A stretch of DNA of 64,000 bases from Plasmodium brasilianum (lineage: Eukaryota; Apicomplexa; Aconoidasida; Haemosporida; Plasmodiidae), in assembly GCF_023973825.1 (NCBI RefSeq), contig NC_090117.1:186001-250000 (forward strand), written 5' to 3'. Positions 12,880-26,572 of the stretch are shown one piece after another. The position numbers were made by a program, and so were the translations under genes. Position 1 is the first letter of the stretch. Each line of letters opens with the position of its first letter. The notes under the pieces were generated by a model, which saw nothing but the letters and a program-made list of their open reading frames with translations, was not told the DNA's origin and did not search any database.

Positions 12880-14330
12880 TTTCTTCTAGGAGCGATATCC
12901 TATTCTTTTAGTGGAGAAAACTAAAAGGAATTTTGAAGTAAATTATATTAAGAAGATTCTTATAATAAAAAAAAAATAATAAATAAAATTATAGTTTCTT
13001 CGATACCAAAAAATCAACCTTTATCAATATGCTTGAATAATTCTAAATTTAAAGATATATTTTATAAATATACAGAATATATTAACGGAGAGAACAAATA
13101 TTTTCAGTGATATAATAACACAGTATATACCGATAATGCAAAAAAAAAAATTCTAACAAAATGTGATGTAACAGCTTATGATGAATTTTATGATAGTTAC
13201 ATTTGTGAAGTTATTAATGCCAGTTAAACTACAAAATAGTTGCCATAGACTCAAATAGGTGTTTAAAATAAAACTATTACAACTAAACATACTGCAAATA
13301 AAATTGATAAAATTTGAGCTTCCAAACCTTCAATTTTACCAACTCTTCACACAGAAATTATACTCATCCATATTACTAACCTTCAAATATTTCACCCAAT
13401 ATAATCTTTAAGATTACTGCAGGTACTGGAAATACTGTAACTAATGATACTGGTGTAACTCCCATAAATACACTATTCCTCGACGTTCTCAAAATCGTAA
13501 TACATCACAAATTGATTCATTCCATACTTGCTATATATTCTGTTTCTGCTGATTCTTTAATCTCTAAATATACACAAAATACTGAATAAATTGCAAATAC
13601 TAACGATAATACTGATGTACACTTCTACAAAATATTCAGCTGATATCTTCATTTTATACATCTCTACAAGTGCTCCTTAATACGTTTAGTCCTTTTTCTT
13701 CTAATCCTAATATTCAGTGTGATAATCAAAATACCTTTCATTTTCTCATACATGCTAACGATAGAAGTACCACTAATATTACTTATTATTATATCTTTGA
13801 AATAACTGCGTGAAACAACAAATTTATTATTAACACCAATACAGATGTCAAAAGAAAATCTGACACCCCTATGAACATCCCTAGTTTTCCATCTTCCATA
13901 AAATCTGAATAAAATCTATAGATAACATACAAATTAATTATTTTAATAAACATCTTAATTATTATAGTACTTTCCCCTTGTATTAAGCGAAACAAAACAT
14001 AAGTTTTTAAAAGATTAAACTATTCATTCACTATTTGAACTAATCAAATATGGTAAAAATATTCCTAATTATGATTATAAATTAAATAAGACAAGTTACT
14101 ATGAAAAACAATATAAGATATAGAATTCACCATTGCAAGAATAAAAATATAAGTTTAAAAAGAATTATACTAACAAAAATTAAAACAGAAAATGTATATA
14201 TAAGATATGTTTAATGTTGAATGAAGATTATTATAAATGCGTAATTTAACAAAAACATATGTAAGGTTTTATGCAAAAGAAATGAAGCATATAATAAAAA
14301 CTTCGTTAGTATGGCAAAAAAGTAAAAACA
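12880..14330 (+). pseudogene. Heavily decayed gene relic, possibly STP1 (SURFIN-related)
   Basis: This stretch is less AT-biased than its flanks and yields protein-like pieces in all three plus frames, separated by many stops. In order they are: KYTEYINGENKYF and LTKCDVTAYDEFYDSYIC (about 13,065-13,225); a Thr/Asn/Pro-rich stretch including GTGNTVTNDTGVTP (near 13,430-13,475); hydrophobic pieces (13,680-13,800); then KYGKNIPNYDYKLNKTSYYE and CIYKICLMLNEDYYKC (14,045-14,240). This order (a CD..-type motif, a Thr/Pro/Ser-rich linker, a membrane region, a C-terminal Tyr/Lys/Glu-rich part) resembles P. malariae STP1 as I remember it. The match is weak and the boundaries are approximate. A minus-strand reading also gives hydrophobic pieces (13,789-13,995), so even the strand is uncertain. 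Confidence 0.33.
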
Positions 14331-15135
14331 AGTAAAAAAATAAAACAATAACACTAATAAAACAACTTCATATCTCTGTATAAATGTTAATCGTAATTTA
14401 TTATATCATATATAATATAAAAATGATATTTATTCTCGAATTACAATCTCAATAGTAAAATATCCAAAAAATTTAGTTATATAAAAAAATAAAATATTAA
14501 TACTATTTATAGAAAGGGAAGAAAAGGAAAATTTGTCAATCCTCACCGTTAAAAGAACAAACGTGTAAAAATAATATATACTAATACAAAAATGTAAGAA
14601 ATAACTTTTAAAGCCAAATTAGGACGAATTCATAAATCAAACGTGATAAATATATATGTAATTAATCAATGAGATATTATACATACAAAGAGAGTTTAAA
14701 CAAAAGGTTAGCATTCTGTGATAATTACTATAAAAAGGAAATAAAATGGAAGTGAAAACATTTATATATATAATTATGAGTATATATTTTTTGAAGAAGC
14801 ATATGGATCAAAAATTACGAATAATTCTATTTATGAGTTATCCAAAAATTTTATTACTTAAAAAGTTGTAATGCATTAATCTTAAAGAAAAATTCTAATG
14901 AAAATTAAGTAAAAGATTTTATAATGATTTTATATTAAAAAATGCATGATGAAAGTGATATATGTGTATACGGAATATAATAATATTCGAAGCAAGTATA
15001 CTGTTACTAAATAAATTGTGTCTACATAAAAAATGTTCTAATTAGGTATAATTACTTTTTTATTTCTTTAAGTATATTTTAAAATAAGTTATCCTAATCC
15101 ATAACTGAATATGAATAGAAAGATTTTAATATATA

Positions 15136-15166
<31 letters not shown>

Positions 15167-18100
15167 ACATACAAATTTTATTTTTTATATATGTAATATT
15201 ATCATATTAATGTATGAAAATTAAAAAAAAAAAAATTTTTGTTCCTTAATAACTAATTCATTACAGAAAATTCATAAGATATATTTCATTTATAATTTAT
15301 ATATTTAAAATATAAGCTATTTGGTACATAAATGTTGGATTTATAAATAAGTTAATTTTTGCAACTAGGTATTTACAATAACTATGTTAAAACTAAAACT
15401 AAGACCCCATATTTTGTCCTAATTATACATATATATCCACATATTATTTGTTCACTTTTTTTTTCTTCCATTTTTTATTAAATAATTAATTTGTATAAGC
15501 TTCTTTTATTCCAACGAACACTGAAATTTTATAATTTTATTAAAATATAATATTACGTTTCACCATAAGAAGAATTAATTTTTCTGTGTTCAATAATAAT
15601 AATATTTTTTATGAGAAGCGGGAAATAAAGTTGTATTACATTATTTGATAATTTATTTTGTTTTCATATTAACATATAAAGTTACGTTACATGTTGAAGA
15701 GAACTTACTATTATGTATAATAAAATATATAGATTAAAGAATTTGTTATTAACCAAATTTGTTATTTAACAAATATAATATATTTATTATTTTATTAATA
15801 AGAAATATTGGAATAATATACGGGCGATAATTAATTCTTAAATAAATGAATACACTACAATTGCTAATAGTATATTGTATTCCTCATTTTAGATACTTTA
15901 TGTTTCTATAAAAAAAAAATATATATATAGATAAGTCCCCCATTCACGCCTCCTTTACACTACATAAGATATATTGATGCATATACTCATTTATGACCCC
16001 CAAAATGTATAAGTACAGTATTTTATAGTATGAGAAAAACATGATCATTCTTGTTAAATTAATTATAAAATATAATTATAAAAAAATGTAATAGCTATAA
16101 TATGTATAATTTAATATTTATAAATATATATATATGTACAATATTTTAATTATCCACAAAAGTCGATAAGAGAAAACTATAATATTTATTATATACTGTA
16201 TCTTAATATGTTTTTGCTTTAAAATAGATATAAGATATTAAAAAAATATTTAAGAATTAAAAATTATTTATATCGAAAATACCTATTTCATATCGAATTT
16301 TTATTTTTCGATTAGATTTTTTTTAAACTATATAGCTCTTAATTACTTTCATCATTATGTTTATATTATTTTTTGCGCGTTATATAATATTATCATTCTC
16401 GAAAAAAGAAAAAATTATGTTAATTACACCTTATAAATAAATACTTTTATTACATAGAAAATTCAGAAAGAGCATGCGCATAATTGCTGTCATATTTTTT
16501 ATTATCTAATTTTGGGAAATATATTTGTACTGTCGTATTAAAAATAAAAATAATAAATTGCAATATCATTATTCATTATATTAATTTTTTATATTTATTG
16601 TATTTATTAACTTAGCTTTTTTTTGTCTTATTCAATTCACGGTTTACAAAGCAGTTGAAATTACAGTTAGCAGTAATATTATGATATTCTAGTGTATTTC
16701 TTAAAGATATGCCTTGTTCACCTAGAATAAAAAATATATAACATTATATCTATATTATAATTAATGCAAATTGTTTTAAATATCCAAAAATAATGTTATG
16801 GATTAATATATTAAAAAATATAGCAATTACATGCTCCTTCACTTTGTAATTTTACCATGTCCTATTAATATGTGACATAAAAATATATGAAAATAAAACC
16901 ATTTAGCATATATTCATACCATCATCCCAAAAGTAATGATATTAATAAATATTTAATTATAATTATTATCTTATTTTATATACATATATATTTTAAAAAG
17001 GTAAATGAATATGAGTTTCTATAACGTACAGATGCTTTCTAATATTTATTAAACTATCTTTTATTTTCATATTTAAATTGTAGGATAAATAAAAATATAG
17101 ATCCATATGAATAACATTTTTCTTACAATTAAACACGCTAATTCGTATTTTATAAAACACAAATATCATAGATAAATTATCCTTATTAAGTTATAACTAT
17201 CTTAACAACTTATATTATGGGAACCAAAATAAAAACTCTTATATTAAAATTCCCATAAAGTTTTATTGTATGAGATTAGGAACATTTATTATAATTCACT
17301 ATCAAATATTACACAAAATTATATATATATATATATATACATTAAATAATAAATAATTTTTACATTACAGAAACTTAATAGAAATGTTTTTCATCATTAA
17401 TAAAATTTATTATTTTTGACAAAAAAGGATTTATTATACATGAATAAATATTTTATCTATTTATAAGAAATCACTCGAAAAATAATAATGCTTCAAGTAG
17501 AATTGTTGACAGTAAACATTATTAGTTTTATATATGTATGTTGTTTTCACTAAAATTCTACTAGTGCTTAGCCATAATTCAGAATAAAATATTTTTACTT
17601 TTTATTAATACATTAACATGGTCATAGAATTTATTATATAATTAATAAATATCAAGAGTGAAATAACATGAGGGGAATAATTTACTATATATCAATTTAA
17701 AAATAATTAATCATTCTGAATAAGCAAAAATTATCTTACTAATGTATGCATATATATACAATTAACATAATAAATCGTAGAGGTGTATTATTATTATAAA
17801 TACGAAGAATGTATAACATATTTTAAATTGTTAGTAACTAGTTTTTATATATCAAAAATAATTTATAAATCTAAGTTAAATTTATATTATATCTCAGAAA
17901 TATAAGAAAATATTAATATATGAAAGAACAATGAAATAAGTTCGATAACTTCGCAGACTTATGTTGGTAAAATTGTATATCTATAAATATATATATGTAT
18001 AATTTTAACTGATAATATTTTATTATATCTAACAAATATTTATCATTTTTTTTTATTCGATTGCAAGCTATAGTTCATTGAATATTTTATTACGATTCAA

Positions 18101-19270
18101 ATAAATACTTTATACCTTGTTACTTATAGTGCATTCTTTAATAATTCAATGTAAAATTTTGAATAATTGAGTATATAAATAGCATTAATATACCCAATAA
18201 AATATAACACTATATTTCAATATAAAAATTTTAATATATTCAGATTTTCATTTTTTTTTAATTTATTATTGTTTTATTTTCTATTCAAATCACATTAATT
18301 TTTTTAAAAAAGAATATATACGTAGTCATTATTTTTTGGATTAGTACTAAGTCATGCTTGGTATTGGTAAAATGTTAAAATTAATATACAATTATATGTA
18401 ATCCTATGACCACTTTAAAAAATTATGTTCAATTATTATTTAAAAAATCAAAATAATAATTCGTCATATGTAAAATATAACAATACATATTATCTAACCT
18501 TAATAATTACATATTTGTACTATAACAATTTATCAAGTATTTTACGTTAAAATATATAATTATATTAATATGCCATATAATGCATATACGCTAAATATTT
18601 TCTTAAAATATTTATTTTATTATAAGTATTTTTTGCTATTTTAATTATTTATTCTATTTCAAATTAATTTTAAAAGCTTTATATATCCTAATTATATAGA
18701 TTATTTTTAAGTCCTATTCATTATTTTAATGTTAAAAATAATAATAATAATAATAATAAGCTCCATTAATTTAAATTATGCCTTAAACATTTTAACCCAC
18801 ATAATTAAATATATATTTGATTCTTTATTTGATATTCAAATTAACTAAGGACTTTATTAATTTTTGTGGCAAATGTATAAATATAAATGCTTTTATTTGA
18901 GATAACGCAATGTTTGAATTTTTCTTATAGTTAGTATATAATTATATATTTTTAATACTTTTTAAATCTTATATTATTAAGATTTTTTTAGTTAATTATA
19001 TTTTTACATATAACATTTACTGAATCATTTATATTTATTATATTTTGTTTTTTTCTTACATATATATATATATATTATAATTACATTTAAATAATACAGG
19101 AAAAAGGTTTTGTAATTTTAAAAAATACTGAACTAGCATTAAAAACATTATAAGGAACGATTTTTAAACACTATAAAAAAAATATATATATACATATATT
19201 TTTATAATAACGTCATATAACTCAATATTTTATTATCGTAAGAAAATTAACAAATTCAAGGAAATTCAAA
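14331..19270. other. Long AT-rich gap
   Basis: No gene supported. It holds short TA and ATAG tracts (for example 15,131-15,170) and, at its right end, the about 500-base block shared with two other places in the window (described separately). No open frame has a signal exon, PEXEL or balanced composition. Confidence 0.5.
18700..19200. repeat. Block A of the triplicated segment, copy 1
   Basis: Aligns by eye, with divergence, to about 30,150-30,650 and 47,870-48,400. Shared landmarks in order are: a TTCATTATTTTAAT string; an ATTATATATTTTTA(A/G)TA string before an A/T-rich stretch with AAGATT; a CATTTATATT string; then AGG(T)TTTGTA-like sequence. In copy 1 this block lies directly upstream of the Pv-fam-d-like pseudogene. 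In the other two copies it leads straight into block B. Boundaries are approximate. Confidence 0.5.
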
Positions 19271-20249
19271 ATGTATAAACAAAGAAATAAATCAGTCCTT
19301 TTTATTAAAATTTTTACATTTACACATTTAGTATGGATGTGGCAGTACTCAAGAAAGAAGTTTATATTACTATGCTATTAAATTTCTATAATTTTTCGTT
19401 ATTATACTTATTCATTTTAAAAAGAATATTTTCTTAATATTGAAATAATAAAATCTCCATAAATAATGAATATTTACAACAATTTTTAGTCAACGAATAT
19501 TCTTAATGCATGGGATCAAAAAATTAACCAAAACAACATACAGTCCGCAGTATCTCGAAGAATGTTAATTGGAAAAGAATATTTAGAATTCCAAAAAGGA
19601 CATTCATCTTTAAAAGAAAAAATAGCAGAATTAGTAAATGAAGACAATGATGAATTTTGTAGACGCATAAATGAATCCATCCAAGATAACAATTTTAAGG
19701 ACCAATTTAATGAATTAATTCATGCTTCTGACAATTCTGGGGTAATGTATAATTCACTCGAATTAAACGACTATTTTAAAAAAAAAAATTGGTGAATTAG
19801 AATATGATGATACTTTTGAAGGAACACATAATGTAGAAGATTATAATGATGATTCTGAAACAAGTCATAATATGAAAAGAAAAAATTTTCATGAACATTT
19901 GAAAATAAATAGCACGGTAAAATATAATCCCCAATTATAGACAATTAAATCATTAAAAAAAACAGATTCATATGGTCAATCAGAAATATTACACCATTTA
20001 AAACCTACTTTTTCAAATGATTATAAATTGAATGAAAGTAAAAGTAAATATAAAAAATTTGTAAACTTCATGTGTAGGCATAAAACATTGCCTAATGTCC
20101 TAGTAATCTTGTTAAGTATAATTTTATTCGTACCAATAACAATAGATGTCCCTATACATACTTCCCTTGGAGCATTAATGCGAACTTATCATTTGTTTAA
20201 TAAGAAGAAACGCAATAAAAAAAATTTGTTTAAAACAAAACAATACTAA
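19271..20249 (+). pseudogene. Pv-fam-d-like exported protein, pseudogene
   Basis: Exon 1 (19,271-19,359) reads MYKQRNKSVLF followed by a hydrophobic core and the typical VWMWQYS end. It is 89 bases long, so the join to exon 2 is out of phase by one base. Exon 2 starts at 19,490 after TTTTTAG. It carries a PEXEL-like RMLIG, then LKEKIAELVNEDNDEF and NNFKDQFNELIH, the Asp/Phe-rich pattern of Pv-fam-d-like proteins. The frame shifts at an 11-A run (19,778-19,788), continues acidic (LEYDDTFEG), meets a TAG at 19,938, and then reads open to 20,249. The last part holds FVNFMCRHK, a membrane segment and a Lys-rich tail. At least three lesions (exon 1 phase, frameshift, nonsense) make it a pseudogene. 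Intact, it would be an exported protein related to those at 4.3 and 39.3 kb. Confidence 0.72.
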
Positions 20250-23200
20250 TACAAAATTTTTGGAATATTTGAATACAAAAAAAGTAACCTTAAATATACT
20301 TCAATTTAAAGTTGTAGTTTAAATATCTCGAAGCAAATTTATATATACAAGAATTAAAAATATACGCGCTCCTATTATATTTTTAACATATGAACCATTT
20401 TCTTCATAGTTTTTTAAATAATAAATTCTTTTAATACTATTTTGTATTCACCCAAATAAAAACAGCATATTTACATTTAAGCGGTTCATTTATTATATTA
20501 TCAACATAACACATTTGTTATTAAAAAATACGCAGTGGTTTTTGTTTTTATTTATTTAAATCTTTTGTCTCAATATATTATGTTTTTTTGTCTATTATAG
20601 AATTGAGACAAATCCTGTTATGATTATTTCATGGTTCTTATATACTTAACTCAGATTCCATTAATTCATTATTGATTTATCGCATTAAATTTATTTAAAT
20701 ACACTAATTTGATTACTCTTGCAAATCTATTTATTTCAAACTTACATTATATGCTTGTATCCTTTCAATTATTTTAACATAACTAAACTGTTTATACAAA
20801 TTAACATTTTACTCTATAATTTTTTAACTAAGAATACAATTTCACCATATTGTTAAAATATATGTTCCATATACATTTACTACTATTTATTTCTTTTAAT
20901 ATATAATATATTAAATTCGTAAACTCATATATATGTATATATTTGTGCTCTTTTCATGTTGCTAGCAAATTAAACAATTAACTTGGAACTGAGGAATCAC
21001 AAATTAAAATATTAAAATTAAATATTAATTCTTTGATATAATTATCATTTGACTATTCCTTCGTAATTTAATATATATCCAAATATATTATTATAATCTA
21101 ATTTATATAAAATGTAAAAACTAAATAGTATATCATTTATACACTAAAACATATATATACACGTATATATAATTTTTTAAATGACAAGTTGTTGCAATAT
21201 ACTATACATAATAATAATTAAATTAGTCCTCCTCTTATTACGAAAAAGTAATTTCTGATAAAATAAATAAATATGTATATGGGGGTATATACATATATAT
21301 ATATATTTTTTATACGTAAAAATTTTTTCTATATGCAAGTGTTATAATTTATGAAAGAGAAGGATTTGTTAAAATTAACAAGATGTAATAAAATTATTAA
21401 CTTAATAAATACATCTTTTTCCTTTTATGATGTTTTTCTTCATAAAAATATAAATTATTAGTATTAAATATTATTTATAATAGTCCTTGAAACTCATAAA
21501 CCAATTTGTTTACATCTTTCGTTCTTTTCATTTTTAATTTTGGGAAATTTAGATATTGAATTTTAATTATTTGCTTTCATTCTCCTATTAAATTATATTT
21601 ATATATATATAATTTTCTTTTAAATTTTCGTTTTTTTATTTCATAATATATATATAAGTATAATGTTTACAGTTAAATCTCTACTAATTATCTATGCCTC
21701 AAAAATTCCATATTAATTATGACGAATTTTTTGACTTCGTACTTTTACGTAATTTTTTTCCTAGTGTATTATTAAATTCTTTTTTTTTAATTTTCTCAAG
21801 GTAAAATAACTCAAATAAATAATAAAATCCTCAAATACATGACATATCAAATAAAATCCATTTTAATAAAATAGTAACAGAAAACATTTTCTGTTTAAGT
21901 ATACATTAGTAACCTTGGAAAACACAAATTCAGTTATTGATGTAATAACATATTTTGAATGTTTTTTATTTATTTCCACTAAATACCTCATTAGTCCATT
22001 TTATAGCTGTACAAATCTAACATTCATTATATTTATATACTCACTTTTGTTTAAATTATTTTGAACCAAACATTATAATATCATGTTCATCCCTCTTATT
22101 TACACGTAGTTTCCAGAAAATATTAAGAATATTTCTTGTGCATAGAATGTATTCCAAAGTGTTAATCATTTTATTTATTTTTTCTTTAGTGTATAAGCAT
22201 CTTATGCAACAACGGTTTTTACGTAATTTAAATGAGATTATTATTTAACTTCATCTTACTACATTTTTTTTTATGTATTTTCCTCATCAGTATTACATCA
22301 CATAATATAATTACAAAGTCATATGTTATACCAGTTTTATCTTTGATTTCGCGAGCATTATAAGTTGACATACAAAAAGCATAATAGTTATTACATTTGG
22401 AATTATTATTCTTTACACAGATATATTCCTTTTTACATAAGGTATATAAACTACTTAAATATTCTGTACATACTTATTATTATGAATCTTATATAATCTG
22501 ATATCTGAATACATTTCGTGTGTAAATTTAAACATTATCCTATAGTATGTTAAAATCATTTCTAAAAAATGAACAACTTAAAATCAAAAGATATACTTAT
22601 TTAAAAATACGCATTTTGTATTAATAGAAACAAAATATAAATAAATGCAATGAAAAATTGAGGAAGATATTAGTGTGATGTATAAAAAAAATTATAATAG
22701 AATTTCTCCTACCAAAATAATATTTTTCAACGCAGAAGGAAAATGCAAATAAATATTTAATCTTTACATTGTTCCTATTAAAAGTTACATTATCTAAAAA
22801 AAAACTATATCATGTACAGAAAATCCTCATTACAATAGAATTATTATTTCATGTACATATATAAATATTATTCAGAAAAAAGTACATAATTTCATAAAAT
22901 GCTATAACGTTAAATGTTAACAAAAAAAAAGTTTAACAAGAATGTTAAATTTTTTTTCTTAAGAAAGTCAATTTTTGTATGCAAGTTTCTCCAAATATTG
23001 ATCTTAACTCGTTACACACCTAAATTTTTTCAGAGAAAAAAAAATCACATAAACTGTTGCATGGGATAAGAAAAACGATTTAAAATGTAATTAATGTGTA
23101 ATAAGTAAAACAAGTATTACTCTTAGTTTTGAAAATTAATTTGTATTTAAAGAGAAATTTTAAAAAATTTAAATTTTAATTATGTAAAAAACTCGTAAAT

Positions 23201-24748
23201 AAATTGCATCAAAAACTATACAATTTATTCTTAAACAATTAAACATATTATACAAAATATAATTTCATATTTTAATTAAAATATATTAGATATTTTAGCA
23301 TTAATACAAGAATAATAACATTTCTAAGAACTTACATATATGTAATATAGACTTTCCTTTACATACGTTTATGATATTAAATAGTTTAAGACTACACTTT
23401 TCAAAAAAAATCTTAGTGATTAATATAAACTCTATATTTTTGCAAAAATTTATAATCCTATTATTACTGCTCCGGTAAATTATCTGAGTAAAAACTCGTT
23501 ATATTATTTATATTTAAATAACTGTTTCTATGTAACACTGTTATGGAAACAAATACATTAATACTTTGAAATTATGTATATTTTATTAAATTTGTAAATG
23601 ATTTTTATCATATATATGTTATTCAATTGAGTATTAACTATTTACCCCTGGACAACATGAGTAATTGTTGTTTAACTGTCAATATCAATTAACTCACGTT
23701 CAAAAATAAATTCCCCTAATATTGTTAAAAATGAAAAAGTACATTATCTCTTTATCATCATTTTTTTTATTGTAGTTATCTAAATAATGTTTGAAAAACA
23801 AATTTATATCCAACAATTATTAAAATTAAAAAAAAAAAAAATTATAACATTGAATTCAAGGTCATTTAAATATTAACTACATTAATTATAAATTTCATCA
23901 TGTACATTTAATTATTTTATTTTATAAATAAAATAATCATGGTATATGTTGATTATATCGTACTTATGTAAAAATTCTAAAAATCTATTAATAAAAATGT
24001 TTTTATATGAAATATGATTTGAAATATATTATATTTTTCATAATAATTTTTTTACATAGATTATTTGTTAAATTTATTCTTAAAAAATTCATATGAAAAA
24101 AAAAAAAAAAAACATAGATTTTATTTTTATTAAATGTACAACATGATAATTTTAAATTAAAACAAATATATAATTTTTTTTAACAAATTCATCAAATAAT
24201 TACAGCCATAAAAAAATAAAACAAAAAAAAATTATTACTGTTAAAAATATAAATTACTTCACTAGATCAATGAAATTGTATTAATTGAGATTTTATATTT
24301 TCAATTAAATGATCTCATATTTATTACTGTGAAAATTTACATTAAACATATACAAACATAATATTATCAAATAAAGAACATATTTTTGTTCTAAATATTG
24401 AACATAATCAATTTTGCATTTTTTAAAAACACCAAGAATTCATATATATATATATATATATATATGGATATGTCACGTTAAAATACTTCAAATGAATTTA
24501 TTATAATACATAAGAAAATATACAAACATGTGAAATGTTATGAATATTACACATTTTTTTTCACAATTGTGAATCAATATATATATATATTTTCTAAATT
24601 TTATAATTAAATTTATTTGTATAAAACAAGGGATTTTTCTAATGATATAATTTCATTAGACATAGAATTGAACTTAGTTACATAAAAAACATTTTTCTAA
24701 GGAGAGACGCATTCATTATAATTATAATTCAACAATTATGTGTTCTTT
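20250..24748. other. AT-rich gap on the 3' side of two convergent genes
   Basis: It lies between the plus-strand pseudogene and the minus-strand two-TM gene, which face each other. No gene is supported. From about 22,970 the sequence belongs to the triplicated segment. Homopolymer A and T runs and TA tracts are common. Confidence 0.5.
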
Positions 24749-26572
24749 TTATTCTACTTTTCTTGCTTCTGCTTCTATATCTGCATTTTGATTTCTTTTT
24801 GCCTCTTCTTTATCTCCTTTCCATGCTTCTTCGCTTACTTTTTCTACTTTTGATTTATCTTCTTGTTTTGCTCCTTTTTTTTTTTCTTCCTTTGTTACTT
24901 CTTCATCTTCCTCTTCTTTTGCTTTTTCTTTTTTTTCACCTCCTTTTTTTTTTCCTTCCTTCGTTACTTCTTCATCTTCCTCCTCTTCTTTTGCTTTTAC
25001 GTTTTTTTTACCCTTTTTTTTTCCTTTCTTCGTTACTTCTTCGTCATCTTCCTCCTCTTCTTTTGCTTTTACGTTTTTTTTACCCTTTTTTTTTCCTTCC
25101 TTCGTTACTTCTTCTTCATCTTCCTCCTCTTCTTTTGCTTTTACTTTTTTTTTACCCTTTTTTTTTCTTTCCTTCGTTAATTCTTCTTCATCTTCCTCCT
25201 CTAATTTTGCTTTATCTTTTTTTTTACCCTTTTTTTTCCCTTCCTTCGTTACTTCTTCTTCATCGTCCTCCTCTTCTTTTGCCTTTTCTTTTTTTTTACC
25301 CTCTTTTTTTCCTTCCTTTGTTTCTTCGTCATCTTCCTCCTCTTCTTTTGCTTTTTCTTTTTTTTTACCCTTTTTTTTTCCTTCCTTCGTTACTTCTTCT
25401 TCATCTTCCTCCTCTTCTTTTGCTTTTTCTTTTTTTTTACCCTCTTTTTTTCCTTCCTTTGTTTCTTCTTCTTCTTCATCTTCGTCCTCCACTTTTGTTT
25501 TTCCTTTCTTTTTAACTCCTTTTTTTCCTACTTTTTTTTTTCCTTTCTTTTTAACTTCTTCATCTCCTTCTTTTTCTTCTTCTTCATCTTCTACTTCTTC
25601 TTCTTCTTCATCTCCTTCTTCTTCTTCCTCTTTATCTCCTTCTTCATCTTCTTCTTCTTCCTCTTCTTCCTCATCTTCTTCTCCATCTCCTTCAACACCA
25701 CCTAAAAATTCATCAGCTTTTAATCCTATTTGACATACTAATCCACAGTCATTATCTTGTTTTGAACGTTGTCTGTATTTTTTAAACATATAAATAGCAT
25801 TTACAATACTTAAAGTACCTGCTGTTGCTGCAACACCAGAACTCGATCCCATAGAAAGAACATTCTCAATAATAAGAAAAAAAATTGCTACTCCAAAAAG
25901 TACTAGTGGTACAGCAAATGCTAAAAAGGCATTTTTTATAGCTTGATGTATTATAGTTCGTTTTTTAGAAGAATCAGTACATGTCTTGTACTCATTTATA
26001 CTAACATATACCTTATTTACATGTTTTTCAAAATATTTATTTATCCCACGAAGAAGTTTAGGTATAAGGGACACGCATATATTCCCTGACTTATTACCTT
26101 TATTTTTTTTATCCTTTTTTCCTGACTTAACAACTTTAGTTTCTTTTTTAGATTTTTGTCCTGAATTATCACTTTTAACTGCAGGTGATTTCTTTTTTGA
26201 TCCTCCTTTTTTTTTTTCTTCACCTTTTCTAATAATAATCGTTTAGTTCTATCATATAATTTTCTACCATCACTGCCCTTATTGTCTAAAGATTGATTAA
26301 AGATACACTATAAAGAAAAAAATATATTCTTATTATTTATATTATATTATAATTATTTACTCATTAAGAAAATATTCGCATATGTATATATATATGGTAC
26401 ATGCATATACATATATGTGTTGTATATATAATATGAAGCAGCAAAAAAAATAAAAAGTAAATTTTCTGATATGTTATCATTAAACCTCATTGATTAAATG
26501 AGAACATATAAAAATAAAAAGGATAAAGGTAAAAGTTTTAAAAAAAATAAAATATTTTATTTTTCCATTCAT
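24749..26572 (-). CDS. Exported two-TM protein with Lys/Glu repeat tail, one frameshift early in exon 2
   Basis: Exon 1 (26,486-26,572) is 29 codons, MNGKIKYFIFF then a hydrophobic core ending CSHLINE. The intron is 26,308-26,485. Exon 2 (24,749-26,307) starts CIFNQSLDN and has a canonical PEXEL, RLLLE, at residue 52 (26,227-26,241). After an 11-A run on the coding strand (26,207-26,217) the frame shifts: with 12 A it would read straight through to about 548 residues. Then come a Lys/Ser/Gly-rich linker, the family block INKYFEKHV..VYVSINEYKTC, two membrane segments (about 156-177 and 186-204) and a 300-residue tail of imperfect repeats such as EEVTKEGKKKGKKK alternating with Glu/Asp runs. 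The paralogue at 50.3 kb shares everything up to the tail. Export is strongly suggested; function is unknown. It could be a pseudogene, or the missing base could be a sequencing error. A downstream initiation would lose signal and PEXEL. Confidence 0.72.
24765..25690 (-). repeat. Coding purine-rich repeat array (Lys/Glu tail)
   Basis: On the coding strand almost every base is A or G (GAA, GAG, AAA, AAG, GGA, GAT codons). The plus strand is a matching pyrimidine tract. A unit of roughly 80-90 bases (EGKKKGKKKxKAKEEEEDEEEVTK-like) recurs about nine times with indels in multiples of three, followed by a more irregular Glu/Asp-rich part. Confidence 0.8.

Noticed and set aside
13789..13995. 68-codon minus-strand hydrophobic frame as a separate small membrane protein
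   Set aside because: It lies inside a decayed patch, starts at a non-ATG codon, has no export motif, and similar hydrophobic words recur nearby on the same strand, so it is more likely part of the relic.
24763..25515. Plus-strand Leu/Phe-rich frames opposite the Lys/Glu tail, and similar at 50,264-51,274
   Set aside because: They arise from the pyrimidine strand of the purine-rich repeats. The minus-strand reading has signal, PEXEL and membrane segments; the plus-strand one has nothing.
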